64,000 nucleotides of DNA from Culex pipiens pallens (Eukaryota > Arthropoda > Insecta > Diptera > Culicidae): the NCBI RefSeq assembly GCF_016801865.2, contig NC_068939.1, positions 186,001 through 250,000 on the forward strand. The letters run 5' to 3'. The first letter of the stretch is position 1; the number at the start of each line of letters is the position of its first letter. Under the pieces are notes generated by a model. The model was not told the origin of the DNA and ran no database searches. It worked only from the letters and a program-made list of their open reading frames with translations. Position numbers and translations under genes: made by a program. Positions 9,950-21,784 of this stretch are shown here, piece by piece.

Positions 9950-10835
9950 CCAGCGAGGATCGATATAAGTTTTGGATATTTTGAGAAGTGTAAGATATCG
10001 ATGCTGTCGAGGATCGATATGAGTTTCGGCCGTCGTTGAGATGTGCAAGAGATCGATGCCTGCGTGGATCGATAGGAGGTTCGGCCATCGTTGAGATGTG
10101 CAAGAGATCGATGCCTGCGTGGATCGATAGGAGGTTCGGCCATCGTTGAGATGTGCAAGAGATCGATGCCTGCGTGGATCGATAGGAGATTCGGCCATCG
10201 TTGAGATGTGCAAGAGATCGATGCCTGCGTGGATCGATAGGAGGTTCGGCCATCGTTGAGATGTGCAAGAGATCGATGCCTGCGTGGATCGATAGGAGGT
10301 TCGGCCATCGTTGAGATGTGCAAGAGATCGATGCCTGCGTGGATCGATAGGAGGTTCGGCCATCGTTGAGATGTGCAAGAGATCGATGCCTGCGTGGATC
10401 GATAAGAGGTTCGGCCATCGTTGAGATGTGCAAGAGATCGATGCCTGCGTGGATCGATAGGAGGTTCGGCCATCGTTGAGATGTGCAAGAGATCGATGCC
10501 TGCGTGGATCGATAGGAGGTTCGGCCATCGTTGAGATGTGCAAGAGATCGATGCCTGCGTGGATCGATAGGAGGTTCAGCCATCGTTGAGATGTGCAAGG
10601 AGGTTCGTCCGTCGTTGAGACGTACAATAGATCGATGCCTGCGAGGATCGATATGAGGTTTGGATATTTCTGAGAAATGTAAGAGATCGATGCCTGCGTG
10701 AATCGATATGAGGTTCGGCTGTCGTTGAGATGTGTAAGAGATCGAAGCTAACGGAATCGATTTGAGGTTTAGATGTTTTGAGAAGTGCAAGAAATCGATG
10801 CCTGCAAGGATCGATGTGAAGTTCGGCTGAAAAGT
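9950..10835 (+). repeat. 55-bp tandem array inside the LTR element
   Basis: Unit gatcgatgcctgcgtggatc, then gataggaggttcggccatcg, then ttgagatgtgcaaga. Ten near-perfect units fill 10051-10600, with about six degenerate ones on the flanks. The minus strand is free of stops in all three frames across the core, which creates long apparent reading frames (up to 302 codons, 9882-10790). These are explained by a stop-free repeat with a length that is not a multiple of three. Confidence 0.9.
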
Positions 10836-13223
10836 ACATAGTACATCGTAACAGCATGGATTAATACAAGATTCGTAGTAGTTAGTTTAAATCTGCCGTT
10901 TTTGAGACGTGTTCGAAATTGAGGCCTGGAGGGCTCGATGTGTGAGAACTTCTTCCATGCAGATGTCAATGTTAGAGTTGTTTGTTACATAGATGGCAAC
11001 ATAGTGACGTCACTTATGAACTAAAAAAAATGGGGTGTTGTAATGCTGAATTATGTGCAGCGGGTATTCCAGAGAGTTTAAAAGTTCTAACTGTTGTGGA
11101 AAGCACTAGGGAAAGCACCATTACACATCTAGAAAGAGTTTGATTGTTTCACTAGTTATTGTGGAGATAGTAGAGTTTCTGAAAAGGAGTCATGTAGAAA
11201 TGACACGTTCAAAGACAAGATTGCATCGTAGAATGATGAACTGCACTCGACACCGAGCTTGAAACAGTTAACGTTATTTGCCATAACAGTCGTTTTTAAA
11301 GCATGATAGGTCAAAAAAAAAAAAACGTTAGAGAGGATGAGAAGCGTTATGCTGTTTATGTTAGCGGAATGGTTCTATGAATTGGTGTTGTTGTAAATTT
11401 AATAAAGGTTGATGAGTCAAGCATTTAGCAATGTAAACAGTTAAAGGCAAGTATGCCGTTACAAGTTGGCTGACAAGCTTCGCAGCACAGAGCAGGAGGT
11501 CTATAATGTGATTAAAATGGCACGATGAAGGTTCAATAAAAATAAGGTTACAATTATTGAAGGAGCTCTTGCTGAATTAGAAATAAATGAGATGCGGCGA
11601 GCATGTTATGATATGTGATTTTGATCTTAACAAATGTAACGACTATATGCAGTAACTCAGGATTTGTGAACAAATTTTGCCAAATTTATGTAGAATGTGC
11701 GAATGAATAACGGAATAGATGTTGCAACAGTTGGAACAACTGAGTACTGAAGTTTCAACACTTATTTTGTGAAGGGGATGAAGGTTTTGGTAACTTTTCG
11801 TAAACAAGCTCGAGAAGGATGAACAATTGTAATATCAGTGAATGTGAAGGATCAGTGGAAGCAACACACATTTAGTGTCTTTTGTGTGAGTAACCGAAGT
11901 TCACGCGTGGAATGTTGTTTGGAAAATTGATTTTGACTTCTAGTGATTATAGTTGTTTATTGTAGAAGATGCAATGCATAGATTGTTTTGAAGCCCACAG
12001 ATTGTTTGACAGATTGTAGATTCTTCTCACAACCACTATACATCACATTAATGCTTATGCTTATGCTAGACGGTTAGCCCAACGTGATTTGAAATAAAAA
12101 AAAAGTTTCAGCTTGTCAACTGAGGAAGTGCTTCTGATACGAGAGTTTACAGACAGCTGGCTAACAATTATGTTTAGCTATGGTTTTGTTAACTAGTTTT
12201 GCGTCATTGATACATGCCGTGACTTGATTATGAATGCAATAATGAATGCAATATTTGAGTGTATTTTCCGTTTCCCTGGAAGGTACACGACATTTCAGAA
12301 TGTGCCGTAGACATTGTTGCCAGATGCTTTTTCTATTTCACAGAAGCAGAAAATCACGAAGTAAAAACAAAAGCGCGGTATGGGATTTGAAACGCGCATT
12401 TGTCGAAAGTGCGGCTCGCCATTCGAGGCTGGTTTGCCGCGTGTCTTTTTGGGCAAAACGGTCAATATCAAAATAGAAAAAAAATCTCTGGAGAGTTAAC
12501 TATATTGCTATCGATAATAGTTGCCAATGAAAAGATTTTTTTATGGTTTGGTTAGGTTTCTTAATGATTTGAGAGACATGATCGTTTTGGCAGTTTAATT
12601 CTTCCAATCATGTTTTGTTGGTTAAAGATTTGGTTGAGAGAAGAACGTAGAACGTCACTTTTTGTGACATTCGTACTCCGATTTTAGACAAACTCTTTAA
12701 TGAATTTAGTTTAAACGTCCTAGTCAAAATGCTGCCCGCATCGGACGTTTATCGAGACATTTACTAGACATCTATCGGTAATGAACTTTTGGCTAATTTA
12801 GTTTTGCCAACGAGACATCTCATAGACATCTACGAGCCCGTCGTGACTGAAGTAGAGCATAAAAAAAGGATTAATTCGAGCTGGATTTTGCTTGAAGGTA
12901 GTCAAAGAATTTAACATAAAAAAAATCGTGTTGGAGAGAAGTGTACAGGATTACAATGACTGTTTGTTTGCTTATTAGATTTTGAATTGAAAGGAAATGT
13001 GAAGAATAGTTTATAAGTTGTTAGTATTGCCAAGAGTATTGCCCTTATTTCTAGCCAAACAATTATAGTCCTTTGTTATAGTCTTCTTTATTTAGTTTTA
13101 CAATATATCCCTGAAGCAAGTTCGTGGAGAGTGTGATAATGTTATATTTTTGAAGGTACGTTCAAGAATAGAGTCATCTGTAGATTTGACAGTTATTTGT
13201 TTTTTATTAAGGTAAGATGGGGG

Positions 13224-13483
13224 TGTAGGGTCCTATGCGATGCAAGTCACCGAACTTGTATTTATATTTCACCACACCTTGCATGCATATTGCGTTTGCA
13301 TCACACCTTGCGTGCAAGCCTTTGTGTTCGATTCTGACTTAAGAGCGCGTGGTTATTTAGTCGAGAGAAAGCCACCGGCCGGAGCGGACAGGGAACGACG
13401 ACGCGAACCGATGGTTAGCGGGCGGACGGGTGGAAGGCCATCGGTGACAATCGGAGTGAGCACAGGAAATCTAGGACACTACA
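13224..13483 (+). repeat. 3' LTR, 260 bp
   Basis: Copy of 9049-9308; followed by the duplication cgtag (13484-13488). Confidence 0.9.
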
Positions 13484-13625
13484 CGTAGTTTTTCCAACGT
13501 CCCATAGCTATTATCATCCTCGCTATCACCACAACGTTATGAGTTTTTTAGTCCCTATTGCAAGTTTCGGTTCGAACCTAGGATTCTAAAGGCTTGAATA
13601 GGGAAAGCATCCAAGTCTCTTTTTA

Positions 13626-13860
13626 TTCGAAGGAACCTTCCACCCCAGGGTTCGAACTGACGACCGTTGGATTGCGAGTCCAACCGCCACCAACGATTCC
13701 ATTGGAGCAGGCTTGGTTTGGTGGGTTGTTTGTCATTTTAGCAGGGAGACGACTCCCACGCTTGGAATGATTTAACGGCCTAACAACAACCAAGGCCGGG
13801 ACCGACGTTTTACTTCCCCATCCGATGGAAGGTCCCCATCTCCATCCGATCTTTGACGGT
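13626..13860 (-). mobile_element. tRNA-related SINE (copy 1)
   Basis: On the minus strand, ggttggactcgcaatccaac followed by ggtcgtcagttcgaaccc looks like the anticodon and T arms of a tRNA, with a B box gttcgaacc. A second copy is at 21238-21375 and a degenerate one at 22153-22200. The minus-strand head gtcggtcccggcc lies near 13800. Exact ends are not resolved. Confidence 0.65.
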
Positions 13861-13889
13861 TTTACAGACAACACAAAGAAACCCGTTTT

Positions 13890-14008
13890 GCCTTCCTCAC
13901 TTTACTGAGGAAAGGCTATAAAATCACTCGAAAAACGAACTTCTTAATTTGACCTCCTAGACCAACCTTCACGTATACATATCGACTCAGAATCAAATTC
14001 TGAGCAAA

Positions 14009-14057
<49 letters not shown>

Positions 14058-15018
14058 GGATGTGGGTCTGTGCACCAAAAAATATGCACTTGACTATCTC
14101 GGCGCTGGCTGAACCGATTTGGACCGTTTTGGTCTCATTCGATCCGTCTTGGGGTCCCATAAGTCGCTATTGAAAATTATAAAGTTTAGTTAAGTACTTC
14201 AAAAGTTATGCTAAAAAAACGATTTTGACAAAAGTCCGGAAGATTGTAAAAAGGGTGGTTTTTGTAAGAAAACCCGCCATGCTATACATTTTTAGAAAGG
14301 TAATAAAGAGACCTTTCCAACGCGTCAAAAACATCTAAGATCTGACAACCCTATCAAAAGTTATAAGCACTTAAGTGTTATTTATGCACTTTTTGGACGC
14401 CGGATCTCAGATATTTTGATAAAAACGTTGTCCGGATCTCTCAGGCAACCTATCGTTGGATAGGTAATCAAAAGACCTTTCCAACGCGTTCAAGACATTG
14501 AAGATCTGACAACCCTATCAAAAGTTATAAGCATTTAAGTGTTATTTATGAACCTTTTAGAGGCCGGATCTCATATATTTTGATGAAAACGTTGTCCGGA
14601 TCTACCATGCGACTTGTCGTTGGATAGGTAATCGAAAGACCTTTCCAATGAGTTCAATAGATTGCAGATCTGGCAACCCTATCAAAAGTTATAAGCACTT
14701 ATGTGTTATTTATACACATTTTAGAGGCAGAATCTCAGATATTTTGATGAGAACGTTGTCCGGATCTATCATGTGACTGGTCGTTGGATAGGTAATCGAA
14801 AGACCTTTTCAACGAGTTCAATAGATTGCAGATCTGACAAACCTATCAAAAGTTATATGCACATAAGAGCCCTGAATTATGATGATCTTACTACCCAATC
14901 TGATGGTATGAATCAAGTTGATAGAACACTGAAAGGTCCGTCCTTTTGTATCTATTTTGGATAGCATTACTCTCTAAATGTGAGGAAGGCACCAACCACC
15001 TAAGGGTGGATTAAGTAA
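13890..15018. mobile_element. gccttcctcac repeat (copy 1) with internal tandem blocks
   Basis: It opens with gccttcctcac and closes with gtgaggaaggc (14980-14990), then a tail with the hairpin ccacctaagggtgg and attaagt. Inside are a (tg)n run (about 14010-14054) and four blocks of about 165 bp sharing gttgtccggatct, ggataggtaatcgaaagacc and atctgacaaccctatcaaaa. A related copy is at 26427-27177. It has no coding capacity; the class is not known to me. Confidence 0.75.
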
Positions 15019-15109
15019 CGTTTTTTGATTAAATCTAGATTTGAATGTTTTTCTAAATAAAGATGGCCACCAAATGCGAATGATGCCTTGGGACCTTATG
15101 ACTCTGAAA

Positions 15110-15360
15110 GGGACCATCCATAAACCACGTGGACACTTCAAAGAAGGGGGGGGGGGTATGGCGATTGTCCACGACAAGGTTTTTTTGTATGGACAATTCT
15201 AGAGTTTTTTTTTAAAAGGTCCTATAAAGTATTGTCTTTCATATGTTTATAGGACCTAATCAAAAAAAATTTCGAGAATTGTTCACAAAGGTGAGGGGGG
15301 GGGGGGGGTTGGGGGGGAGAGATTCCCAAAAAAGTGTTTACATGGTTTATGGATGGTCCC
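15110..15360. mobile_element. MITE with gggaccatccataaaccacg ends (copy 2)
   Basis: The same family as 1951-2116, with long G runs. It encloses a small hairpin, ggtcctataaa...tttataggacc (about 15218-15256). The inverted symmetry continues outside the usual ends: ccttatgactctgaaag on the left and ctttcagagtcataagg on the right. Confidence 0.75.
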
Positions 15361-15378
15361 CTTTCAGAGTCATAAGGC

Positions 15379-18300
15379 CGTTGCAAATATTTTTTGAAGT
15401 TTATGGTTCCCGACTCTGACCATAATCTAGTAGTTTTGAAATCATCAGTTTTCAAAATATCCAAGTAGGCGAACAGCATCTAACTCCATCGTACCTCTAA
15501 TGTTACCATATCAGCACTTAGACGTTCAATTACAGCTCATAAAAAGCGTTTTCAACTGAAATCAAGTGATAAATTCTGGAGCAACACGAGAAAAGGGCGG
15601 ATAAGCATTTTGATCCCAGCCAACAGGTAACTTTTTCACATAACTCGATGTGTTAAACAATAGCTGTCTTTCCCAGCTACCATCTAACGTAGCGAGTTCT
15701 GTTAAATAGTTACCAGTTGTTTCGGAGTTTGCAAAATAGTTCTAGCTGTCATAACGCTTATGCGCCCTTTTCAAATGTTGCTCCAGAATTGCTCAATAGG
15801 AAGTGAGCAAGCAAGTTTCTATCAATAGTTTTATAAAATAAGTTGTTTAAATAGTGAAACTCAGCCAATTGGAAGGAGCGAGTACTTAACCTGCTAAACA
15901 TACGAGAATTTTCCCTATTGACGGATTCTCGCGAAAAAAAAAAACGTTTTGCGGTACTGTACACCGGAATTTCATTAAAATTCAGAATATTTTCGAACAA
16001 TCCTAAACATTCTAAATATGATTATCAAAGCAGGAAAATTAATTTGGAATAGTTTTCATTGATTAAATTCTATTTGAATTTTTCAAAAAAGTTATTTTTT
16101 TGCTCGCTTAGTCTTGTTGACTAGCCAATCAGGATCAAACACGAAATTTAAATCTTCTCTTTTCAGACATAATGCCTAAAATTGACCGCATATTAATCAC
16201 AGCACAAATTGAACTAATTTTCCGTAAACCGAGAGTTTAGCTCGTATTTAAAAATACTTTTCAATTCCAAATGAACTGGACTGCTGTAATAAGCATTTTA
16301 AAACACTTTTTGCATTCAAATGTTGAAAAAATGACTTGAATATTCGATTTCTATATTTTTATTGTAGTAATAAAAAAATAACAACTACCAATGTATTTTG
16401 AATTATTTAAAGTTAAAAAAGTTGCCCGATTAGGAAAATATTTGTAACGTCCTGAAAAGTTGTTAAAAAGTAAATGAATGATCTTTATAAATATGATCTT
16501 TGTTTTTTAGGCCTGCCCGCGAAAGATTTTTTTTTATAACACCATACTTTTGTGCATAAAAGGTTTACTTTCTAATATTTGTCTTGAGTGATAGATTTGG
16601 GCTCCTTAAACACAATCCAATCGATTGAATTGAATGAAGTGAATTCCCTGTCAATACATTAAATTTAAAAATTCGGGTATAAATGCTATGGAATTGACGA
16701 CACTATCCAGTTGTATTTTTTTATTAGGTATTCTATCCTATTGTTTTGCAATGAATTTTACCAACTTTTTAAAGCTCTGTTTTAGTTTGATTGAAAACGT
16801 GGGTGCGCACCTAAAAATTAATCTAAAGTTTAGTATCCACATACTTATAATCAAATTAGCTCTCAAACACTTCTTCCTCAGGGAAGTAACGTAGCAGAAT
16901 AATTCGATCAGATATCCTAGCAAAGGAAGCCCACCCTTCGTATTAACGTTCATCCGCGTGCTCCTTTTAAAAAGAAAGCACAGTTCAAAATTTGTTTTTT
17001 TTTTTTAAATTATTTACCTCATATATTGTATTAGGCATTAAACGACCTCATTTACCTGTTTAAATGTAACATACCGTAATTTTTGTGTTGTGTCTAATGC
17101 ATCGAAATCGCAACTATTTTTAACTGTGTGTTTTTCACTTACAACACTAAAGACGATGTAGGTATGCATGAAGTTTGGGTCAGAGGGAAGAGCTGATGAG
17201 ATTTGCTTTCGTCGTGCAGATACTGTGAATAAGCTGTTACTATTTTACTATCGTGGAAGTTTAGAAAAAATGCATATATTATTTCAGGAGGCTTGGACAA
17301 AAATAATACAAGAAATTATGTAGAAATTCAGTGCAAATCTGTTTTGGCAAAATTATTGTATTAAGCTTATTTGAAATTTTGAATCCTGCGATAGCTTAAA
17401 ATAAGTTTTAAAGAGTTTCGGTTTTTATTTTTAAATATGAATGTGTTAGTGGCCAAAACTTACTATTACTGAATTTGAGTAGATTCTGGATCTCTGTCGA
17501 AGCCGCATGCCGTTTGAGTTTGTAAGGGTTATATACATTCTCACTGTGTTCATATGCATTCCCACTGAGTTTTTTATTATATCATTATGTTGTATTGGGT
17601 TCGTAAAGCATTAACCTCCCACACCGTCTCACACTTTTCTCATTATCGCCAAAGGGGGTAATGCTATACGGTTGAGTATTGTCAATAATATTGTTGTTGT
17701 TAATTGATGTGATACAACTTGTCAAATTCTCAATTCCTCTTAAGGAAAATACTGATTTTAAATTTTTTTCTCGCAAAAAATAGTTTAAAATTACTGCGTT
17801 TGTGTTAGATTAGATTAGATTAGACAAAAAATATAATGAATATGAATTGGTCAGCATTACTCCTGCGCCGTTTGTTTCTTTTATAACTCAACACTGAGGA
17901 ATTTGAAAATTCTGGGAAAAGTTTTTTATTAGATTTGTTGACAACAAGGGAAACATATTTTCACCCTTCATTCAACTACCTCTGGTATGGATATGTTGAT
18001 ACCATCAACACCAAAGAGAAATTGAATGAAGATTGATTGGCACTTCAGTGGGATTAAACTTTGTTATCACCATCTTTGCGTGGTTGTTATGTGTAGGGAT
18101 ATCTTTGACTTCGATGTCATCTTCTTCGTTCAGTTTTGTTTTATTTTATTTGCATTGACTATATTTTATGACGAGCCTCTTTTTTTTTTATTCAGTGACA
18201 GCTTGAAGTTATTTAAGGAAATCATAATTTTTGAACTATCAGATTGCCCTTTAAAGATTTGTCGTTCAGAAGTTTTCCTTCAAAGATCAATTTGTCCAAT

Positions 18301-18393
18301 AATTCTGTCAAAATTAAGAAAAACCATTAGAGCCGAATCTGGCCTTCAAATTGGATGCTGAAAGGGAGAGTTGGGTGAGGGCAATTTATCTGC
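15379..18393. other. Intergenic, no gene seen
   Basis: AT-rich sequence with only short frames that show no domain, no splice-consistent series and no repeat shared with the rest of the window. A short gattagatta run occurs near 17810. Confidence 0.6.
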
Positions 18394-18407
18394 ATCCTTA
18401 GGGCTGG

Positions 18408-20594
18408 TATGGTAAAATTCTATTCAGAGATTGCACTTCTGGTCTTTATTCGGTTTTATACCCGAATGGGCCAACTTGCTTTTCTTCTGTTAGAAATCCA
18501 TCAACAATTGATTTGGTTTTGACAAATCAAAGTCAGTATTGTGGTCCTTTAGTGACTCATGCTGATTTTGATTCTGATCACCTTCCAGTAACTTTTTCAC
18601 TTTCTCATGAAGCAGTTACCAGACCCAATAGTTCTGTGTTTAATTACCACAAAGCTAATTGGGACAGGTATCAGCATCATATTGAGAATAATTTAAATCA
18701 TGATTTTGTTTTAGAAACCAAAGCTGATATTGATTCAGCCTTGGAATCTTTAACTAATGTAATTTTGGATGCTAGGAATATTGCTATTCCTAAAGTCCAA
18801 GTCAAATTTGATTCTCCCATTATTGATGACGATCTTCAGCTTCTGATTCGTCTGAAAAATGTTCGCCGAAGACAGTATCAACGTTCTCGTGATCCTGCAC
18901 TGAAGCGAATTCAAAAAGATTTGCAAAAGGTTATTGACCACAGATTCACTCTCCTGCGAAATGAAAAGTTCGCAAGAGATGTCGAACAAATTAAACCTTA
19001 TTCCAAACCTTTTTGGAAACTTTCAAAGGTTCTTAAGAAACCTCAAAAACCAATCCCTTCTTTAAAAGATGGTGATAATATTCTATTAACTAATGGGGAG
19101 AAAGCTCAAAAACTTGCTCAGCAGTTTGAGAGTGCTCATAATTTCAACTTAAATGTTTTGAGTCCTATTGAAGATCAAATTTCAATAGAATGTCAGAATA
19201 TTGTTGAACAAGAATTTTCATCAGATTAAGTTTTTAATACGGATCTGAATGAAATAAAATCTATTATCAAAAAATTTAAAAATATGAAAGCCCCTGGCGA
19301 GGATGGCATTTTTTACATTTTAATTAAAAAATTACCAGAAGCAACTTTAAGTAGCTTGGTCAAAATTTTCAACAAATGTTTTGATTTGGCATATTTTCCC
19401 AGTAGCTGGAAAAATGCCAAAGTAGTTCCGATTTTGAAACCGGATAAAAATCCTGCTGAAGCCTCAAGCTATCGGCCCATTAGTTTGCTTTCATCTATTA
19501 GTAAATTATTCGAAAGAATAATTCTTAATAGAATGATGACGCACATTAATGAAAATTCAATTTTCGCTGATGAGCAGTTTGGATTTCGCCTTGGGCATTC
19601 AACTACTCATCAGTTGTTGAGAGTTTCAAATTTAATTCGAAGCAACAAATCCGAGGGCTATTCTACTGGCGCTGCTCTTCTAGATATAGAAAAAGCATTT
19701 GACAGTGTTTGGCATAAAGGTTTGATTGCGAAATTGAAAAGGTTTAATTTTCCGATTTATATCGTGAAAATTATTCAAAATTATTTGACGGATCGTACTC
19801 TGCAGGTATGTTATCAGAATAGCAAATCTGATCAACTACCTGTACGTGCTGGCGTCCCTCAAGGAAGCATTTTGGGTCCAATTTTATACAATATTTTTAC
19901 TTCTGACTTGCCTGATTTGCCCCCAGGATGTCAGAAATCACTTTTTGCTGATGATACAAGCATCTCCGCCAAAGGTAGAAGCCTTCGTGTCATCACAAGA
20001 AGATTACAAAAAAGCTTGGATATTTTCAATTCTTATTTGAAAGAATGGAAAATTACTCCAAATGCTGCAAAAACTCAACTTATTATTTTCCCTCACAAAC
20101 CAAGGGCTGATTTTCTTAAACCAAAAAGTCATCACATTATAAAGATGAATGAGGTAAATTTAAAGTGGGAGGATCAAGTGAAATATCTTGGACTTGCTTT
20201 TGATAAAAACCTTACTTACAAGGATCACATTGAAAGTATCCAGGTTAAATGTAACAAATATATTAAATGTTTGTATCCACTTATAAACAGGAATTCTCGA
20301 CTTTGTCTCAAGAATAAACTGTTAATTTATAAACAAATTTTCAGACCTGCCATGCTTTATGCTGTCCCGATCTGGACAAGCTGTTGCTTAACCAGGAAGA
20401 AAAAACTTCAGAGGATTCAGAACAAAATTCTGAAAATGATTCTGAAACTTCCTCCCTGGTTCAGCACCAGTGAACTTCATCAATTAGCCGAAGTTGACAC
20501 TTTGGATGTTATGTCCAATAAGATAATTGATGCATTTCGACAAAAATCATTGCAGTCTTCAGCTGCATTGATCCGCTCTTTATATAGTTTATAA
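18408..20594 (+). pseudogene. LINE ORF2: endonuclease end plus reverse transcriptase, one stop
   Basis: A single frame is open from the truncation point, with one stop at 19227-19229 (TAA) and none after it until 20594. The first part carries the endonuclease end, STIDLVLTN...SDHLPV. After a linker come the RT motifs: SSYRPISLLSSISKLFE, LLDIEKAFDSVWHKGL, AGVPQGSILGPILYNIF and the catalytic FADD (Tyr replaced by Phe, as is common in this clade). The single nonsense change and the missing 5' half make this copy inactive. Confidence 0.9.
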
Positions 20595-20820
20595 GTTAGT
20601 TTTAAGGTATCCCTTTTCCCTTTTTACATGTAGGACCTCCTACATTTGAAATCACTGAAAAGCGAAAGCTACAATATTTCATGAATAAATGAAAGTTGCT
20701 AGTATTTAAAATTGAGGTGAAAAGTCATCGATTGTGATTGGACACTCAATAATATTTTAACTGAATGAATGTACATGGAAAAGAAAAACTGAATAAATAT
20801 GAATTAAAAAAAAAAAAAAA
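18408..20820 (+). mobile_element. 5'-truncated Jockey-clade LINE
   Basis: The element ends in a poly(A) tail (about 20806-20820) and is flanked by the direct repeat tccttagggctgg at 18395-18407 and 20821-20833, a target duplication from target-primed reverse transcription. It begins within the end of the endonuclease domain, so roughly the first half of a full LINE is absent. Within a mosquito it resembles Juan-type elements; the family name is not certain. Confidence 0.9.
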
Positions 20821-20833
20821 TCCTTAGGGCTGG

Positions 20834-21784
20834 CACTTCTTAAAAGTCCAGTTTTTTTTTCTCTAAAGATTACTCTAGCCAATTAAGTAGTAGGATTATG
20901 ACCGGAATTTTAATTTCCTCAAACGGTTCCCCTCCTTTTTATTTTGGTAAAAAAGCAACGTGCAACAATACTTTGCGCTTCAAAGCATAACACGCGAAAG
21001 CAGAATATCAAAGTTTCTTTTAACATCTACCATGCTTCTACTTTTCATGATGATGTGTAGATTTTATCCCAATTTTGTTGTTCGGTGTATTCAAAGGAAA
21101 CGATATAAACAAATTTAAGCATATTAAATAACATTAGAGAACAAAAACAGAATTAGCATCACATTTTCTTTTATAACTTAAACATACACCAAATTTGGGA
21201 TTTTTTTGCTAGTTTTTTTTCAAGAATCAAAATCAAAATTATCTCCCCCCAGGGTTCGAACTGACGACCTTTGGATTGCGAGTCCAACCGCCGTCAGCGA
21301 TTCCACCGGAGCAGGCTTAGTTTGGTGTGTTGTTTGTCTTTATAGCAGGGAGACGACTCCCACACCTAGAATTACTTACAAAACGCCATTTACTTTGAAA
21401 TTTTTATCATGATAATCAAGCCCATATATTCTGCAACATTGTATATAAGCATACAAATAACTAAAGGAATAAAAAATAGGAAAAAAAAAATCTAAAACAT
21501 TAGAGCATGTATGATTTTCGGATACGTATTGTAAAGAATTACAATGTGTTTAGGAAAATATTACATTTTTCATTGTTTTTGTATATTTCGTTATAAAATA
21601 TTAGTTTACTTTTCAGCATTCAGACGTTGGCATACATGTATTTTCAAAATATCATTCATTCTTACCGAAAAATGAACACAAAAAAATCACTCAAATTAAA
21701 ATATAAGTATTGCATTAAGCATTGATTTTTATTACTACTTGTTCCTCCTGTCATGCCTGTTATTCAAAGTACCTTTACCAATTT
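20834..21784. other. 3' flank of colmedin, with a SINE
   Basis: It presumably includes the colmedin 3' UTR on the minus strand. The SINE at 21238-21375 is the only element I recognise. Confidence 0.5.
21238..21375 (-). mobile_element. tRNA-related SINE (copy 2)
   Basis: The plus strand has cagggttcgaactgacgacc, ttggattgcgagtccaaccg and gcagggagacgactcccaca, each closely matching copy 1 at 13626-13860. The tRNA-like part is on the minus strand. Confidence 0.65.

Larger units (their letters stand above)
9049..13483 (+). mobile_element. Non-coding LTR retrotransposon (LARD-type), recent
   Basis: Two 260-bp direct repeats (9049-9308 and 13224-13483) begin tgtagggtcct and end aggacactaca, read as LTRs. 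I found no difference between them by eye. The flanks are the 5-bp duplication cgtag at 9044-9048 and 13484-13488. Just inside the left LTR is ttggcgacgaggg (a candidate primer-binding site), and before the right LTR a purine run aagatggggg (a candidate polypurine tract), which sets the plus orientation. The 3.9-kb interior holds no gag, protease, RT or integrase, only a 55-bp tandem array and AT-rich sequence. That makes it a large non-autonomous derivative that must borrow proteins from an unseen partner. The PBS resembles those of Ty3/gypsy elements, but I cannot assign the tRNA. Confidence 0.88.

Noticed and set aside
10051..10600. CRISPR-like array
   Set aside because: Units are contiguous with no unique spacers, in a eukaryotic transposon.
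9882..10790. 302-residue minus-strand frame
   Set aside because: Explained by the 55-bp tandem unit, stop-free in three frames; antisense to the LTR element and of no known domain.
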